This document shows positions 9,867 to 19,706 of a DNA stretch of 64,000 nucleotides, piece after piece. The translations under genes were made by a program, and so were the position numbers. The first letter of the stretch is position 1, and every line of letters starts with the position of its first letter. The stretch is from Nectonema munidae (Eukaryota; Nematomorpha; Nectonematoida; Nectonematidae): contig JAUIRK010001009.1 of the NCBI GenBank assembly GCA_030549495.1, positions 434,001 to 498,000 of the forward strand, read 5' to 3'. Under the pieces are notes generated by a model, which saw only the letters and a program-made list of their open reading frames with translations, was not told where the DNA came from and ran no database searches.

Positions 9867-10029
9867 TCATGCGTAATTTTATTGGTCATAAAAATAACAA
9901 AATAAATTTCATTGGTTATGTGTGTGATGTATGCATGTCTTTAATCGTTCGTAATATTACGCGAGTGCGTAAAGATGCGTATGTTCTCACATTTCCCAAA
10001 AATGATGGCTGCATAGAATTTTCAAGGCA
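9867..10029 (+). promoter_or_regulatory. palindrome spacer, likely bidirectional promoter, unit 1
   Basis: This unique 163-bp spacer lies between the arms. Both ORFs start about 81 bp outside it and read away from it, so it is the natural place for a shared divergent promoter (inference). It contains TAATATTACGCGAGTGCGTAA-like sequence with CG dinucleotides that are otherwise rare here. The orientation is defined as plus in units 1 and 3. Confidence 0.45.
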
Positions 10030-10110
10030 GTTGAATGACCTTTTGCATGAGTATACTAATAACTTTACAAAGTTTGTTAGCGTCACTTTTATAAAAAGCA
10101 CTCTACGAAA

Positions 10111-10707
10111 ATGGCCATGTTTGGAAACATACTAATTCAGGCTTGCGCTATGTTGGGCGTGGTAATAGTAATAGAAGCTTGCTCTGCTATTTTACCAAAA
10201 CTCAAATACTCATGCGAAAAAGCATGGGAAAATATAAGAAATGGCTTTAAAGGAAATGAACTTCACGAAAACGTGAATTCTTCTTGCCCAAAAAATATAA
10301 AAAATGAATCAAAGGCAAAACAATGCCAACTCGATAAAAAAGATAATAAGCCTAAAGTTCGAGAAATTGATATTCGAACATTTAAAAAAGAAAAGAAAGA
10401 GTATTTGACTAATTTCGTTGAATCTGTCAAAAATAAGGACAACTTGAAAGGAAAAAAAGAACAGGTGAAAGAAACGAAATGTCAATATCTCGAGATAGAA
10501 ACTGTGCAATATAGTGAACTAACGTCTTTCGCCTTCAAATCAAAATGCATTAAGATTGAGAAAGAAAGCAGACGCAAAATGGAGAAGATGGACTCGATCA
10601 AGAATGAAAAAAAGAGAGAAAACTTGAGAGCCCAAGCAGAAAAGAAAGAAAACAGGAAGTTGCAGAGGCAAATTCGCTTAGAATACCGAAAAGGTCTAAC
10701 AAAATAA
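10111..10707 (+). CDS. lysine-rich 198-residue protein, unit 1 right arm
   Basis: Mirror copy of 9,189-9,785, also fully open, ending in the same RKGLTK tail. The N-terminal segment reads IQACAMLGVVIVIEACSAIL, more hydrophobic than in the left arm. The charged body is identical by eye from about residue 50 on, which points to sequence exchange between arms. It reads outward from the 163-bp spacer. The 3' side runs directly into a 21-bp minisatellite. Function unknown; no enzyme motif or zinc finger is visible. Confidence 0.55.
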   Translation: MAMFGNILIQACAMLGVVIVIEACSAILPKLKYSCEKAWENIRNGFKGNELHENVNSSCPKNIKNESKAKQCQLDKKDNKPKVREIDIRTFKKEKKEYLTNFVESVKNKDNLKGKKEQVKETKCQYLEIETVQYSELTSFAFKSKCIKIEKESRRKMEKMDSIKNEKKRENLRAQAEKKENRKLQRQIRLEYRKGLTK

Positions 10708-10717
10708 AAATATAATA

Positions 10718-10935
10718 TATACCAATTTTAGTTCTATTTTCTTCTTTCTTAATTCTAGTTTCTTCTTTCCCAATTCTATTTTCTTCTTTCTTAGTTCTAG
10801 TTTCTTCTTTCCCAAACCTAATTTCTTCTTTTTCAATTCTATTTTATAATTCTATTTTGTTCTTTTTCAATTCTATTTTATTCTTATACAATTCTATTTT
10901 GTCCTTTTGAAATTCTACTTTTTCTTTTTGTTATA
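10718..10935 (-). repeat. approximately 21-bp minisatellite, unit 1 right arm
   Basis: Mirror of the left-arm minisatellite, starting just after the stop of the lysine-rich ORF. Confidence 0.7.
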
Positions 10936-11610
10936 GAATGTCTCTCTTACCTAAATAAGGTTCTTTTCCAAAAACTTTAAAAAGGTCAAGGAAACAGTAT
11001 TACAAAAGGAAAAAATAGAATTGCAAAAATACGAAATAGAGTTAAAAAGGGTGTTCATGTGAACAGTGGTTACGATATACCTCCTGGGGATACTTCCACT
11101 TAAAAAAAAGTTAATGCGCCTATACGTTGTACCTCAAGGGTGGTGTGGAAAGCAACTAGCCTTCAACTATTTCTTAATTTTATTTTTATTTGACATATTT
11201 ATATTATCTTGACAAATATCATTTTTACTTTTTGATATTTTGAATATTAATACACGAAGAAAATTTTTTTTAATTTTTTACAGAAAATGAGAAGCTAAAT
11301 TATTTCCATTTTATTATTTCGCAAATAAATCTTATTTAACCTTTTCAAACTCTAAATTTATAAATTTTTATTTTTTCATATTATTTATAAAGATTGGTCT
11401 CATAAAATTGGCATCAAAAATCAGTCTTAAAAACTGGGTCTCAACTTTAGACATTAAAAACGTCCAAGGTCTTGCTTGTTTTGATTATGTGTATAGGATA
11501 CTAAATAGAAAATTAATAATTAAACATTTATTGATAAAAATGTTTTAAAAAACTTTAAAATATTTACTTATTTATTTATTAAAGAGAAAATTGAGTTTAA
11601 TAAAAATTTC

Positions 11611-11982
11611 AAATTCACACCTAAAAAACGAGTGGATCAGAGAGCTATATGGCCGTGGTGGGTGGGTGGGGATCCAAGCTTAAACAAAGAAGATGATTTC
11701 AAAATTTTATGATGAAAAAGTAGCCTGCTAGAAGCGCTGTCAAAACTTCAAAGAAAAGCAGAACTCAATACTCGATGCATACATTTTTTCTGAGCTGCCT
11801 TATGAATCTGTTCATAATTGTATGCTAACAATCAAATAAAACTTGCAAAGTCTCATTTATTCAAAAAAGACGATGTTCTCTAACTTTTATCAAGAAGCAG
11901 CCCTACTTTATTTGAGGATTCGTTAACACTCCCTTCTTAGGATCACGAGTAGACAGCATGGTGATTTTCAGAATCTCTAATG
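11611..11982. other. unit segment between palindrome and hAT, unit 1
   Basis: No gene was seen. It contains a GGTGGGTGGGTGGGGATCC G-rich stretch (about 11,657-11,675). Units 2 and 3 have an additional direct duplication of about 165 bp here that unit 1 lacks. Confidence 0.5.
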
Positions 11983-13187
11983 CAGAGTTTTTCAAACTGG
12001 GGTTCGCAAACACTTGGGGGCTCGCGAGAAAATTTTAAGAGGTACGCAAGCTTTTAAAACTTACAAAAATTAAATTTAAAAATTGATTAAAAAAGTTAGT
12101 TCAAAAAATTACTTTAGATTTTTCGTCTAACTAAATTTTAAAATGGTTGCACGCATTTATTTTTTATTATCAAAAAATTATTTGATTGGTAAAAATATTT
12201 TTAAAGATTTTAAAGATGAATAAATGTTAAGAAATAATATGAATTATTTTTTCGATTTTTTGATGTATTTGATCTTTTTATGATTTTTAGGTAGAATTTT
12301 TAAATTGTTTATGAATTCAATACTGAAAAAAGACAATATGATGAGGGCTACATTCAATTTGGAATACACTTCTCAATAAAAATAACATAGCTTTCCCTCA
12401 GTGTGCAATATGTCACAGGTTTTATCAGTGGGGTGCATGAAGCCTGCTTTTTGAAACGCCATTTTAATAGTTGCCATCCTAATTTCAAGAGCAAAAATAT
12501 TGCATTTTTCAAGCAAAAAGAAGAGGTTTTAAAAAAGACGTTTTCATTCTTCACGAACTCTTATTCGTTTAATGAAGCCGACTTACGCGCATCTTCATGG
12601 TATCATTAAGTATAGCACAAGAAGGAAACCCCCATAAAATAGAAGAAAATTGATAGTTCCTTCTTGTAAAGACATAATTAGTTGTCTCATTGGAAGTGAC
12701 TCTGTTCAGTAGGTTTCATCAATACCTCTTTCAAATGATTCTGTTCATCGACGAATAGCAGATATGTCTGATGATGTCAATCAATACATAATTACAGAAA
12801 TAAAAGATTCTGCTTTCTAAAATTTTGCAATTCAACATGATGGGTCGACTGATACTGCTTCATGTGGTCAATTTCTTGTATTTCTAAGATATATCAAAGA
12901 TGAAGAATTTAAGGAAAATTTTTTCTTTTCTCAAATATTGAAATCAACAACAAAAGGTGAAGATATTTCAACCAAGTTTCATTGTTTTTTCAGAAAGAAG
13001 GATTAAGTTAGGGAAATGTATGTGCAATGACAACCGAAGGAGCACAAACAATGCTCGACCATCCTTTAGGTTTTCGAGGAAGTGACTTCTGAAATAAAAC
13101 ATTTTCATTGCATATTGATTGATATGCGTTGGCATCAATAACTCTCCAATCAGATTTAAAATCAGTGCTTAAATTATTATATATATA
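11983..13187 (+). pseudogene. 5' half of a ZBED5-type hAT, unit 1
   Basis: A typical hAT terminus starts at 11,983 (CAGAGTTTTTCAAACTGGGG, then GGTTCGC and GGGGGCTCGCGAG). The coding remnant from about 12,400 shows a BED-like finger end (ACFLKRHFNSCHPNFKSKN), the N-terminal helical region, RRIADMSDDVNQYI near 12,750, the catalytic-Asp segment QHDGSTDTASCGQFLVFLRY near 12,835, and a decayed EGAQTMLDHPLGFRG near 13,040. Multiple stops occur (for example after DSAF near 12,820) and it ends at satellite 1. The C-terminal half with the last catalytic residue is absent. Confidence 0.7.
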
Positions 13188-13188
13188 G

Positions 13189-13478
13189 TTAATCAAATTT
13201 GCGGTTTACTTCTAAAAATTGTCTCCAAAAACATTCATTCAAATTTTACAATGAAATATATGTTATACTAAATCGGCCATGCTGGTTTCATTTCAGGACT
13301 CATTTTTTACGTTTAGGATGTGAAAATACCTATAAATGTTAATCAAATTTGCGGTTTACTTCTAAAAATTGTCTCCAAAAACATTCATTCAAATTTTACA
13401 ATGAAATATATGTTTTATACCAAATCAAACATGCTGTTTTCATTTCTGAACTCAATTTTTGCAGTTTGAATTTGAAAA
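13189..13478 (+). repeat. satellite 1, unit 1, left of Tigger
   Basis: Two tandem monomers of 140-150 bp, each starting AATCAAATTTGCGGTTTACT (13,191 and 13,341). Confidence 0.85.
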
Positions 13479-13480
13479 TA

Positions 13481-16011
13481 CAGTGAAGCCCGCTTATTGT
13501 CATACCCTCCGTGTATGAATAAATTATGACATAATCCGGGATATTCTAATATCCGGGCTTAGCTATTTTCATGATTATGGTGGTTATAACGATTTAACTG
13601 TGCGTGGTTATACATGTAGGGGCCTACACTGATAAGTGGCAACACGATGGTTAACAATTAAAACAAGTATTTATTACATTTTTCAGACATTATTATCACA
13701 ATATACAAATAAAAGAATAAAAAATTTATTTAGTATCACTTTTTTCATACATTATTTATTAAAATGTACAAATAAAAAATATATACACACGCATTGACAA
13801 GTAGGCCTAAACAATCCATCAGGTAAGTTTTTTTTCATTTGAAGCTGTGGATCTGCGAATTGTCTATTTAGATTTAAAAAAGTCTGTTATGCAGGTCTGT
13901 TTGGCAGATGTTGCAACCGCCGTTTGCAGCTCACTTTCCAGAGTGTAGAAGGTGGTGAGATCGTGGCCGATGGCTTCCAGATAGGCACGCACAGATGACA
14001 GGCCGTCGAGGGCAACATGGGCCTTTGGTGGTGGAGGCAGTTCAGCTGACTCATCGTCACTGTCAGCAGTGGGGCAGACATCTGGCTGGCGTACTGTGTC
14101 ACAGATGTCGTCACCTGTCAAGACCCCATGGCACTCAGTCTGGGAATCCACGTCCACGTAGGCCTGGAACTCTTCTGTTGTCATCCCATCTGGTGCCTGG
14201 ACCTGGTGGTCTGCAGTGGGAGCATCTGGAGCAGAGGGGATGCGGAAGCCGGCATGGGCAAAGCAGTTTGCCACACTGGACTGTTTTACATCCTGCCATG
14301 CCACTTTCAACATGTGCATAGCATCCAGGACTGTAAACTTGCGGGCGAAGGTGCTGGCAGAGAACTCAACTTCACCTGCGTCGATGTATGCAACAATCTT
14401 CTGGACCACCTTCTTCCTGTAGAGTGCCTTCAGGTTTCGGATGATCCCCATGTCACATGGCTGCATGATGGAGGTCGTGTTGGGCGGCAGGAAGAAGAGG
14501 CGAATGTGGGGAAGGTCATCTGCAGCATCCTTGGGGTGAGCCGAGCAGTTGTCGAGGACAAGGGCAATGTGCCGCCCCTGCCTGGCCATGTCACGTTCAA
14601 AGTCTCTTAGCCAGTCTCGAAACAGGTTGCCAGTGATCCATGCGTTTTTATTGTTCATGTATGGGGCTGGAAGCTGGGGGACTCCTCTAAAGCACCTGGG
14701 CTTGGCACTTTTGCCAACCACCAGTAGAGGACGCTTGTCACTGCCGTCCATGTTGGCAGTGACGAGGGCGGTGAGACGCTCCTTGACCTTCTTGCTGCCG
14801 CTCAGCTTCTGTGCTGCATCTGCCAAGGTTCCGTCAGGTAGGGCACGGAAGTAGATTCCCGTCTCATCTGCGTTGTAGACGTCACAGGGTTCATACTTCT
14901 CAAGCAGCTCGGGCAGCACAGTTGAAAGCCATGTGCCTGCAGCTGGGATGTCAGCATCACTTTTCTCCCCATGTGCCTTTTTATATTTGATCGAGAAACG
15001 GTCCTTCCAACGGCAGATCCAGCCATTGGTTGCCTTGAAATCGTCCTTTCCTAGGTTGGCAGCGAGCTGGTTGGCCTTCTCCTCCAGGACTGCAGTGGTG
15101 ATGGGACAGCCATGGGTACGGGCATCCACGAACCAGGTGTAAAGGGCCGTCTCGACATCAGCTGCCTTGCCAGTCCGCATGCGCATGCGGTTGCCGTTCT
15201 TGTTCTGCTCAGCATCTTGCAGGATCTGGGACTTCTTGCTGAGAATTTTTGAAATGGTGGACTGTGAAACACCATACGTTTTGGACAATTGAGTTTGTGA
15301 TTGGCTAGATGACCACTTTATGATCTCCAGCTTCTGGGCATGGGACAAGTCATTTCGCTTACGTTTAGCCCTCATGATTAAAAACTGAAGAACTGAAGAA
15401 TAGCTTAGCAAAAACTGCCCTTTTTATCGGCAAATGTTGTTTTGATTGGGAAGTTTATTTAAGATCAAAAGGATGCATCCTTTCAAGACCTGTGTGTGCA
15501 GCTGTGTGTGTGTGCAGTGTTTGTGTTGCTATGCGTGCGTGGGTGCATGTGCGAAGCTTCGTGATCACAATGTTGCTTTCGTGATCACATGTGATTTATC
15601 GACGCATTAACCTGTCAGAAGTCTCACCAAATGGTTAAAGCCAAATGATTTTTAACGGGAAAGTGCGACCATGCGCGAACACTCATCATGGTGATGCTTA
15701 TCGATAACATCGTCATGGTCATGGTTTTAAGGGATTAGACTTTGATGTAACTTATTGGGGCATTACTGTTGGTTTAGTGATGAGATAGGAGTTCAAGTTG
15801 ATGAAAAAATGCGTGTATCGGCGCGATAATTCTGCAAAATGTTATTCTAAAAATTAATTTTGGCTAATTTTCTATGACAATAAACGGGAATATCTATGAC
15901 ATTAAACGAGCAAATTTCTGTTTTGTATAGGAAATGGTTTGCGATTTCAATATTTTATGACAATAAACGGGATATTCTATAAAACGGTATGATATTAAGT
16001 GGGCACTACTG
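13481..16011 (-). mobile_element. Tigger/pogo DNA transposon, structurally complete
   Basis: The 2,531-bp element is flanked by TA duplications (13,479-13,480 and 16,012-16,013), and the other units show the undisturbed site GAAAATACCTATAAG. Termini are CAGTGAAGCCCGCTTATTGT on the left and, inverted, CAGTAGTGCCCACTTAATAT on the right. Subterminal direct repeats of the TATGACAATAAACGGG type lie near the right end. One intact transposase ORF fills the middle. It is present only in unit 1, so it inserted after the array formed. Confidence 0.93.
13864..15375 (-). CDS. Tigger/pogo transposase, intact
   Basis: This encodes the cut-and-paste transposase of the surrounding element. The frame is open from 15,411, but the Met at 15,375 directly before AKRKRNDLSHAQKLEI is the likelier start, giving 503 residues. 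Domains, counted from 15,411: Pipsqueak/CENP-B-type HTH about 13-65, second CENP-B HTH about 80-150, DDE domain about 175-380. Catalytic acids are visible as NADETG (D182), LVLDNCSAH (D287) and MQPCDMG (D320), a DD32D spacing as known for pogo/Tigger. The coding sequence is GC-rich in an AT-rich region and has no lesions. That suggests a recent arrival, possibly horizontal. It may still be active. Confidence 0.95.
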   Translation of the reverse strand: MRAKRKRNDLSHAQKLEIIKWSSSQSQTQLSKTYGVSQSTISKILSKKSQILQDAEQNKNGNRMRMRTGKAADVETALYTWFVDARTHGCPITTAVLEEKANQLAANLGKDDFKATNGWICRWKDRFSIKYKKAHGEKSDADIPAAGTWLSTVLPELLEKYEPCDVYNADETGIYFRALPDGTLADAAQKLSGSKKVKERLTALVTANMDGSDKRPLLVVGKSAKPRCFRGVPQLPAPYMNNKNAWITGNLFRDWLRDFERDMARQGRHIALVLDNCSAHPKDAADDLPHIRLFFLPPNTTSIMQPCDMGIIRNLKALYRKKVVQKIVAYIDAGEVEFSASTFARKFTVLDAMHMLKVAWQDVKQSSVANCFAHAGFRIPSAPDAPTADHQVQAPDGMTTEEFQAYVDVDSQTECHGVLTGDDICDTVRQPDVCPTADSDDESAELPPPPKAHVALDGLSSVRAYLEAIGHDLTTFYTLESELQTAVATSAKQTCITDFFKSK

Positions 16012-16013
16012 TA

Positions 16014-16830
16014 CCTATAAGTATTAATCAAATTTGCGGTTTACTTCTAAAAATTGTCTCCAAAAATATTCTCTTGAAATATATGTTTTTATTCCAAATC
16101 AATTATGGTGTTTTCATTTCGGAACTCATTTTTTATATTTAGGATGTGAAAATACCTATAAATGTTAATCAAATTTGCGGTTTACTTCTAAAAATTGTCT
16201 CCAAAAACATTCATTCAAATTTTACAATGAAATATATGTTTTATACCAAATCAACGATGCTAGTTTCATTTATGGACTCAATTTTTGCAGTTTGAATTTG
16301 AAAATACATATAAGTATCAATTAAATTTGCGTTTAGTTCTAAAATTTGTTTTTATAGCAAATAGATCATGATGATTTCATTTCTGAACACAGTTTTCGCA
16401 TTTAGAGGTTTTACTGCTAGTGTCAATTAAATTTGCGGTTTATTTCTGAAAACTATATTCCAAAATATTCTCTCTAATTTTACATGAAATATATGTTTTT
16501 ATACCAATTCGACCATGATAATTTTTATTTCTGAAATCATTTTTTTGCATTTAGAGGTTTTAAATGTCTGAAAGTGTCAATCAAATTTTCGATTTACGTC
16601 TAATGTCTACAGAAATATTTTTGCAATTTAAATAAAATATCTGTTTTTATTCAAAATGGAAGATGCTGGTTTCATTTTTAGACTCAGGTTTGGCATTTAT
16701 GGTTTTAAAATATCTGAAAACTTGAATCAGAATATGCGGTTTACTTCTAGATACTGTCTTCAAAAATATTTTCAAAAAAATAAAATATCTGTTTTATACC
16801 AAATCGACTATGCTTATTTTATTTCTGTAC
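16014..16830 (+). repeat. satellite 1, unit 1, right of Tigger
   Basis: The array continues with increasingly diverged monomers at about 16,026 and 16,167 and further ones to about 16,780. It runs up to the putative LTR of the Ty3-like element. Confidence 0.8.
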
Positions 16831-16835
16831 TGGAT

Positions 16836-17012
16836 TGTAATGTGTTACCTCAAGCTCTTCTGCTTAGTACATTTCACTCGTATATTCCTACCTCGAGCAC
16901 CTTCTTCATATTCAATTACGCTTGTACTAATTGTTATGTTGTGCTATATATATTCAATGACATCGTTTCGTTAGTTTAATTTTTAATTGGATAAAGCTTG
17001 TTAAGCCTCACA
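16836..17012 (+). repeat. putative LTR remnant, unit 1
   Basis: A 177-bp segment begins TGTAATGTGTTACC and ends CCTCACA, with an ATAAAG signal near its end, and lies just before gag. TG...CA ends and this position fit a 5' LTR. There is no matching 3' copy, so this is tentative. Confidence 0.35.
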
Positions 17013-17105
17013 ACCTGTATCTAAGTTGTTTATCTTTAATTTTTCCCATTTATCTCAATTTATTCAAGTAAAAAATTCTTCGTTTTTTTGCTCACAATTC
17101 TTCTT

Positions 17106-17594
17106 ATGGACAAACTTTTGAAACCTGAACGTCTTGATTTAAACCCTAATTCTCCTTCGGCACCTGAGGAATGGAATCACTGGTTTCGCACGTTTACTAA
17201 CTTTTTAAATTGCATTGAAGAACAGCATCCTGATCGCTTTGTAGTCCTAACCAATTATATTTCTCCTGCTCTTTTTAAACATATTCATCAGGAAAATGAT
17301 TACGAAAAAGCTATCCAGAAGTTAAGTTCGCTATATGTCCACGAAAAAAATAGGATTTATGCCAGACATAAACTAGCTACTAGAAAACAGCTACCTGGAG
17401 AAAATGTTGATGAATTCAACCAAACTTTACTACAACTAAGCGCTGAGTGCGATTTTCAAGATGTTTCAGCAAACCAATATCACGAAGAACAAGTGAGAGA
17501 TGCCTTGATAACAGGAATCTCTTCAAAGACAACGTTTATTAGAGAAGAAAAGTATATACTATCAAGAGGCATACAAGTTAGCGAGAACACTTGA
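17106..17594 (+). pseudogene. gag: Gag capsid region of Ty3/gypsy-like element, unit 1
   Basis: This is the structural protein that would build the intracellular particle. The ATG at 17,106 (MDKLLKPERLDLNP) is preferred to an upstream TTG. The frame has the retrotransposon capsid signature: a WNHWFRTFTNFL helix, YEKAIQKLSSLY and a QLPGENVDEFNQTLLQLSAECDF block. It stops at 17,594 in SENT because of a frameshift inside capsid near 17,540-17,555. The original frame resumes with LARTLELAQKNCESYNEE. All three units share this break. Unit 1 also has a 10-base deletion near 17,674. Confidence 0.8.
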
Positions 17595-19706
17595 ACTGGC
17601 ACAGAAGAACTGCGAAAGCTACAACGAAGAAAGACTCATTACAGCTACTTTGAATGCCGAAGATAACAAAGCGATAGTACTGACGTAAAACAACCACAAC
17701 TGACTTTCACCAACAAACAAAGAAAATGTTATTTCTGTGGATACAATTATCATAGTCGTACTAAATCTCCAGCACGTGATATTACATGTAAGAAGTGTTC
17801 AAAAATTGGCCACCACGCCAGAGTTTGTAAGTTTCAGGAAGGATCTCTGAAGAAACGGTCTTCAACTACTCAAAGTTATCAACTAAGTTCTTCTACTAAA
17901 AACGATGCATACAGCGCTAATGTGCTAGTTTTTATAGAACTTAATGGTATGAAAGTCAAAGCTTTAATGGATACTCGCTCCACAGATTCATACGTGTCTA
18001 GTCAGATTGTGAAGCAACTTAAAGTAAAAGTTTTTCCATGTCAGCACAAGGTGGGTTTTGCTTTAATAAATCATAGCTCGTTAACGAAAGGTTTTTGCCT
18101 AGTTCAATTAAAAGCTTTTGAAAATGAGTATACATAAGTTAAGCTCCTCGTTATGAAGAATTTGGTTACTGATGTTATACTTGGTGAAGATTTTATGAAG
18201 CCTCATGATAGTGTCACTTTCAATTTTGATGGAAATGGCAATAAACTCATCATTGCAGCTCTAAAGCCACTTAATGTTATGGCTCCTGCTCTTTTTTCAT
18301 TTCTGTCTGATGACTGCCAACCTATAGCTACTAAAAGCAGGTTTTACTCAAAAGAAGATAGAGAGTTTATCCGTTCTGAAACTCTTAAACTTTTAAATGA
18401 CGACATTATAGAGGAAAGCCAATCACCTTGGCGAGCACAGGTAGTTGTCACTAAGTCGGATAATCACAAAAAGAGAATGGTGGTTGACTACAGTAAAACA
18501 ATAAACCGTTTTACAAAACTCGATGCTTATCCGTTACCTAGAATAGACACCATGATCAACGAACTTGCAAAATATCGCTTCTTCAGTACTTTGGATCTTA
18601 AAGCAGCACACCATCAAATTAAAATACGAAAAGAGGATAGACCTTTTACAGCTTTTCAATCTGGATCCAGGTTATATCATTTTAAACGCATGCCGTTTGG
18701 TTTGACGAATGCCGTACCAGCTTCCAACGAATAATGGAAAAAATGGAGAGTGAAAATAAACTCAAAGGTACCTATGTCTTCATTGATAATGTTACAATTG
18801 CTGGAATGACGCTTGAAGAGCATGATGAAAACTTAAAAGACTTCTTGCGAGTTGCAGAGAGTTTGGACATTACTTTCAACGAAACAAAGTCTCAAATCTC
18901 TAAGGATCAAATCACTTTATTAGGTTATTGCATCGAGAATAAAAGTATTCAACCTGACCCAGCACGTGTTCAGCTACTTGATTTACCTATCCCAACGACG
19001 GAGAAAGCACTGAAAAGGGTGATTGGACTCTTTGCTTATTACGCGAGATGGATACCATCATACTCTGATCACGCCTACCCGCTTATACATTCTTGTGTTC
19101 CGTTGGAAGATGAAGCTATTCGATCTTTTGAAAAACTGAAAGAGCTTCTAGCACAGGCAACTTTAGCTGATATTGACGAAGCTGCACCTTTCACAGTAGA
19201 AACAGACGCAAGTGAGTATGCAGTTTCTGCCACTTTGAACCAAAATAAAAAGCCAGTAGCCTTCTATGCAAGAACGTTTTCAAAGATAGAGACAAAATAT
19301 TCTTCTGTAGAGAAAGAAGCTTGCGCTATCATTGAAGCTTTAAGAAGATGTTGTCACTTTTTGATGGGCAAAATGTTCCACATTATTACAGATCAAAAGT
19401 CAGTTTCCTTCATGTTCGATAGTAGGCAGGTAGGCAAGATCAAAAACGAAACGATATTCAGATGGCGTTTGGAACTTAGCTCCTATGACTTTGATATTGT
19501 ATACCGACGAGGCACTGAAAATGGTCCTGCAGACACCTTTTCAAGAGATTTTTGAATGCATTCAGACAATAAATTAAAAGCTTTGCACTCTGATCTCTGC
19601 CACCCCGGAGTAACCCGGCTTTATCATTTCGTTCGTTGTAAGAACCTTGCATCTTCTTTAGAAGATGTCAAAAACGTGGTAAGAAGATGTAATATCTGTG
19701 CTGAAT
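17595..19706 (+). pseudogene. pol: Pol remnant (NC, PR, RT, RNase H, integrase zinc region), unit 1
   Basis: The nucleocapsid knuckles lie near 17,730-17,835. The first has Ser in place of its last Cys and the second has CKKC...H....C. Protease at about 17,922-18,137 has DTR where the catalytic DTG is expected, and a stop at 18,136. RT (18,153-18,734) includes LDLKAAHHQI. A frameshift after NAVPAS and the sequence FIDN in place of the usual F/YxDD destroy polymerase function. RNase H runs to 19,555 (TDASEYAV, ITDQKS), where a unit-specific stop occurs. An H2C2-like integrase finger (LHSDLCHPGVTRLYHF...CNICAE) ends at the break. No integrase core is present. Confidence 0.85.

Larger units (their letters stand above)
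10030..11610 (+). repeat. palindrome right arm, unit 1
   Basis: Partner of the left arm. It contains the empty insertion site ATAAAGATT at 11,387-11,395, where units 2 and 3 carry the 4.58-kb element. Confidence 0.9.
16836..19706 (+). mobile_element. Ty3/gypsy-like retroelement, defective, unit 1
   Basis: The order is gag, nucleocapsid, protease, reverse transcriptase, RNase H, then only the zinc-binding start of integrase, which defines Ty3/gypsy order. It is cut after GTGCTGAA at 19,706, where unrelated sequence begins. It shares its inactivating changes with the copies in units 2 and 3. Confidence 0.85.

Noticed and set aside
9848-10135. 95-codon frame across the spacer (MQKVIQLMRNFIGHKNNK)
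   Set aside because: It overlaps the spacer and the start of the right-arm ORF, and is absent in that orientation from unit 2, where the spacer is flipped.
8284-11610. Palindrome as a hairpin artefact of library preparation or assembly
   Set aside because: The arms differ at many positions, the spacer is unique and asymmetric, and the structure recurs in three units with different internal insertions.
14128-14610. 160-codon plus-strand frame inside the Tigger element
   Set aside because: Shadow of the GC-rich transposase on the opposite strand.
13189-16830. Regularly spaced repeats suggesting a CRISPR-like array
   Set aside because: Monomers are 140-150 bp of near-continuous homology without short repeats and unique spacers. 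This is a eukaryotic satellite.
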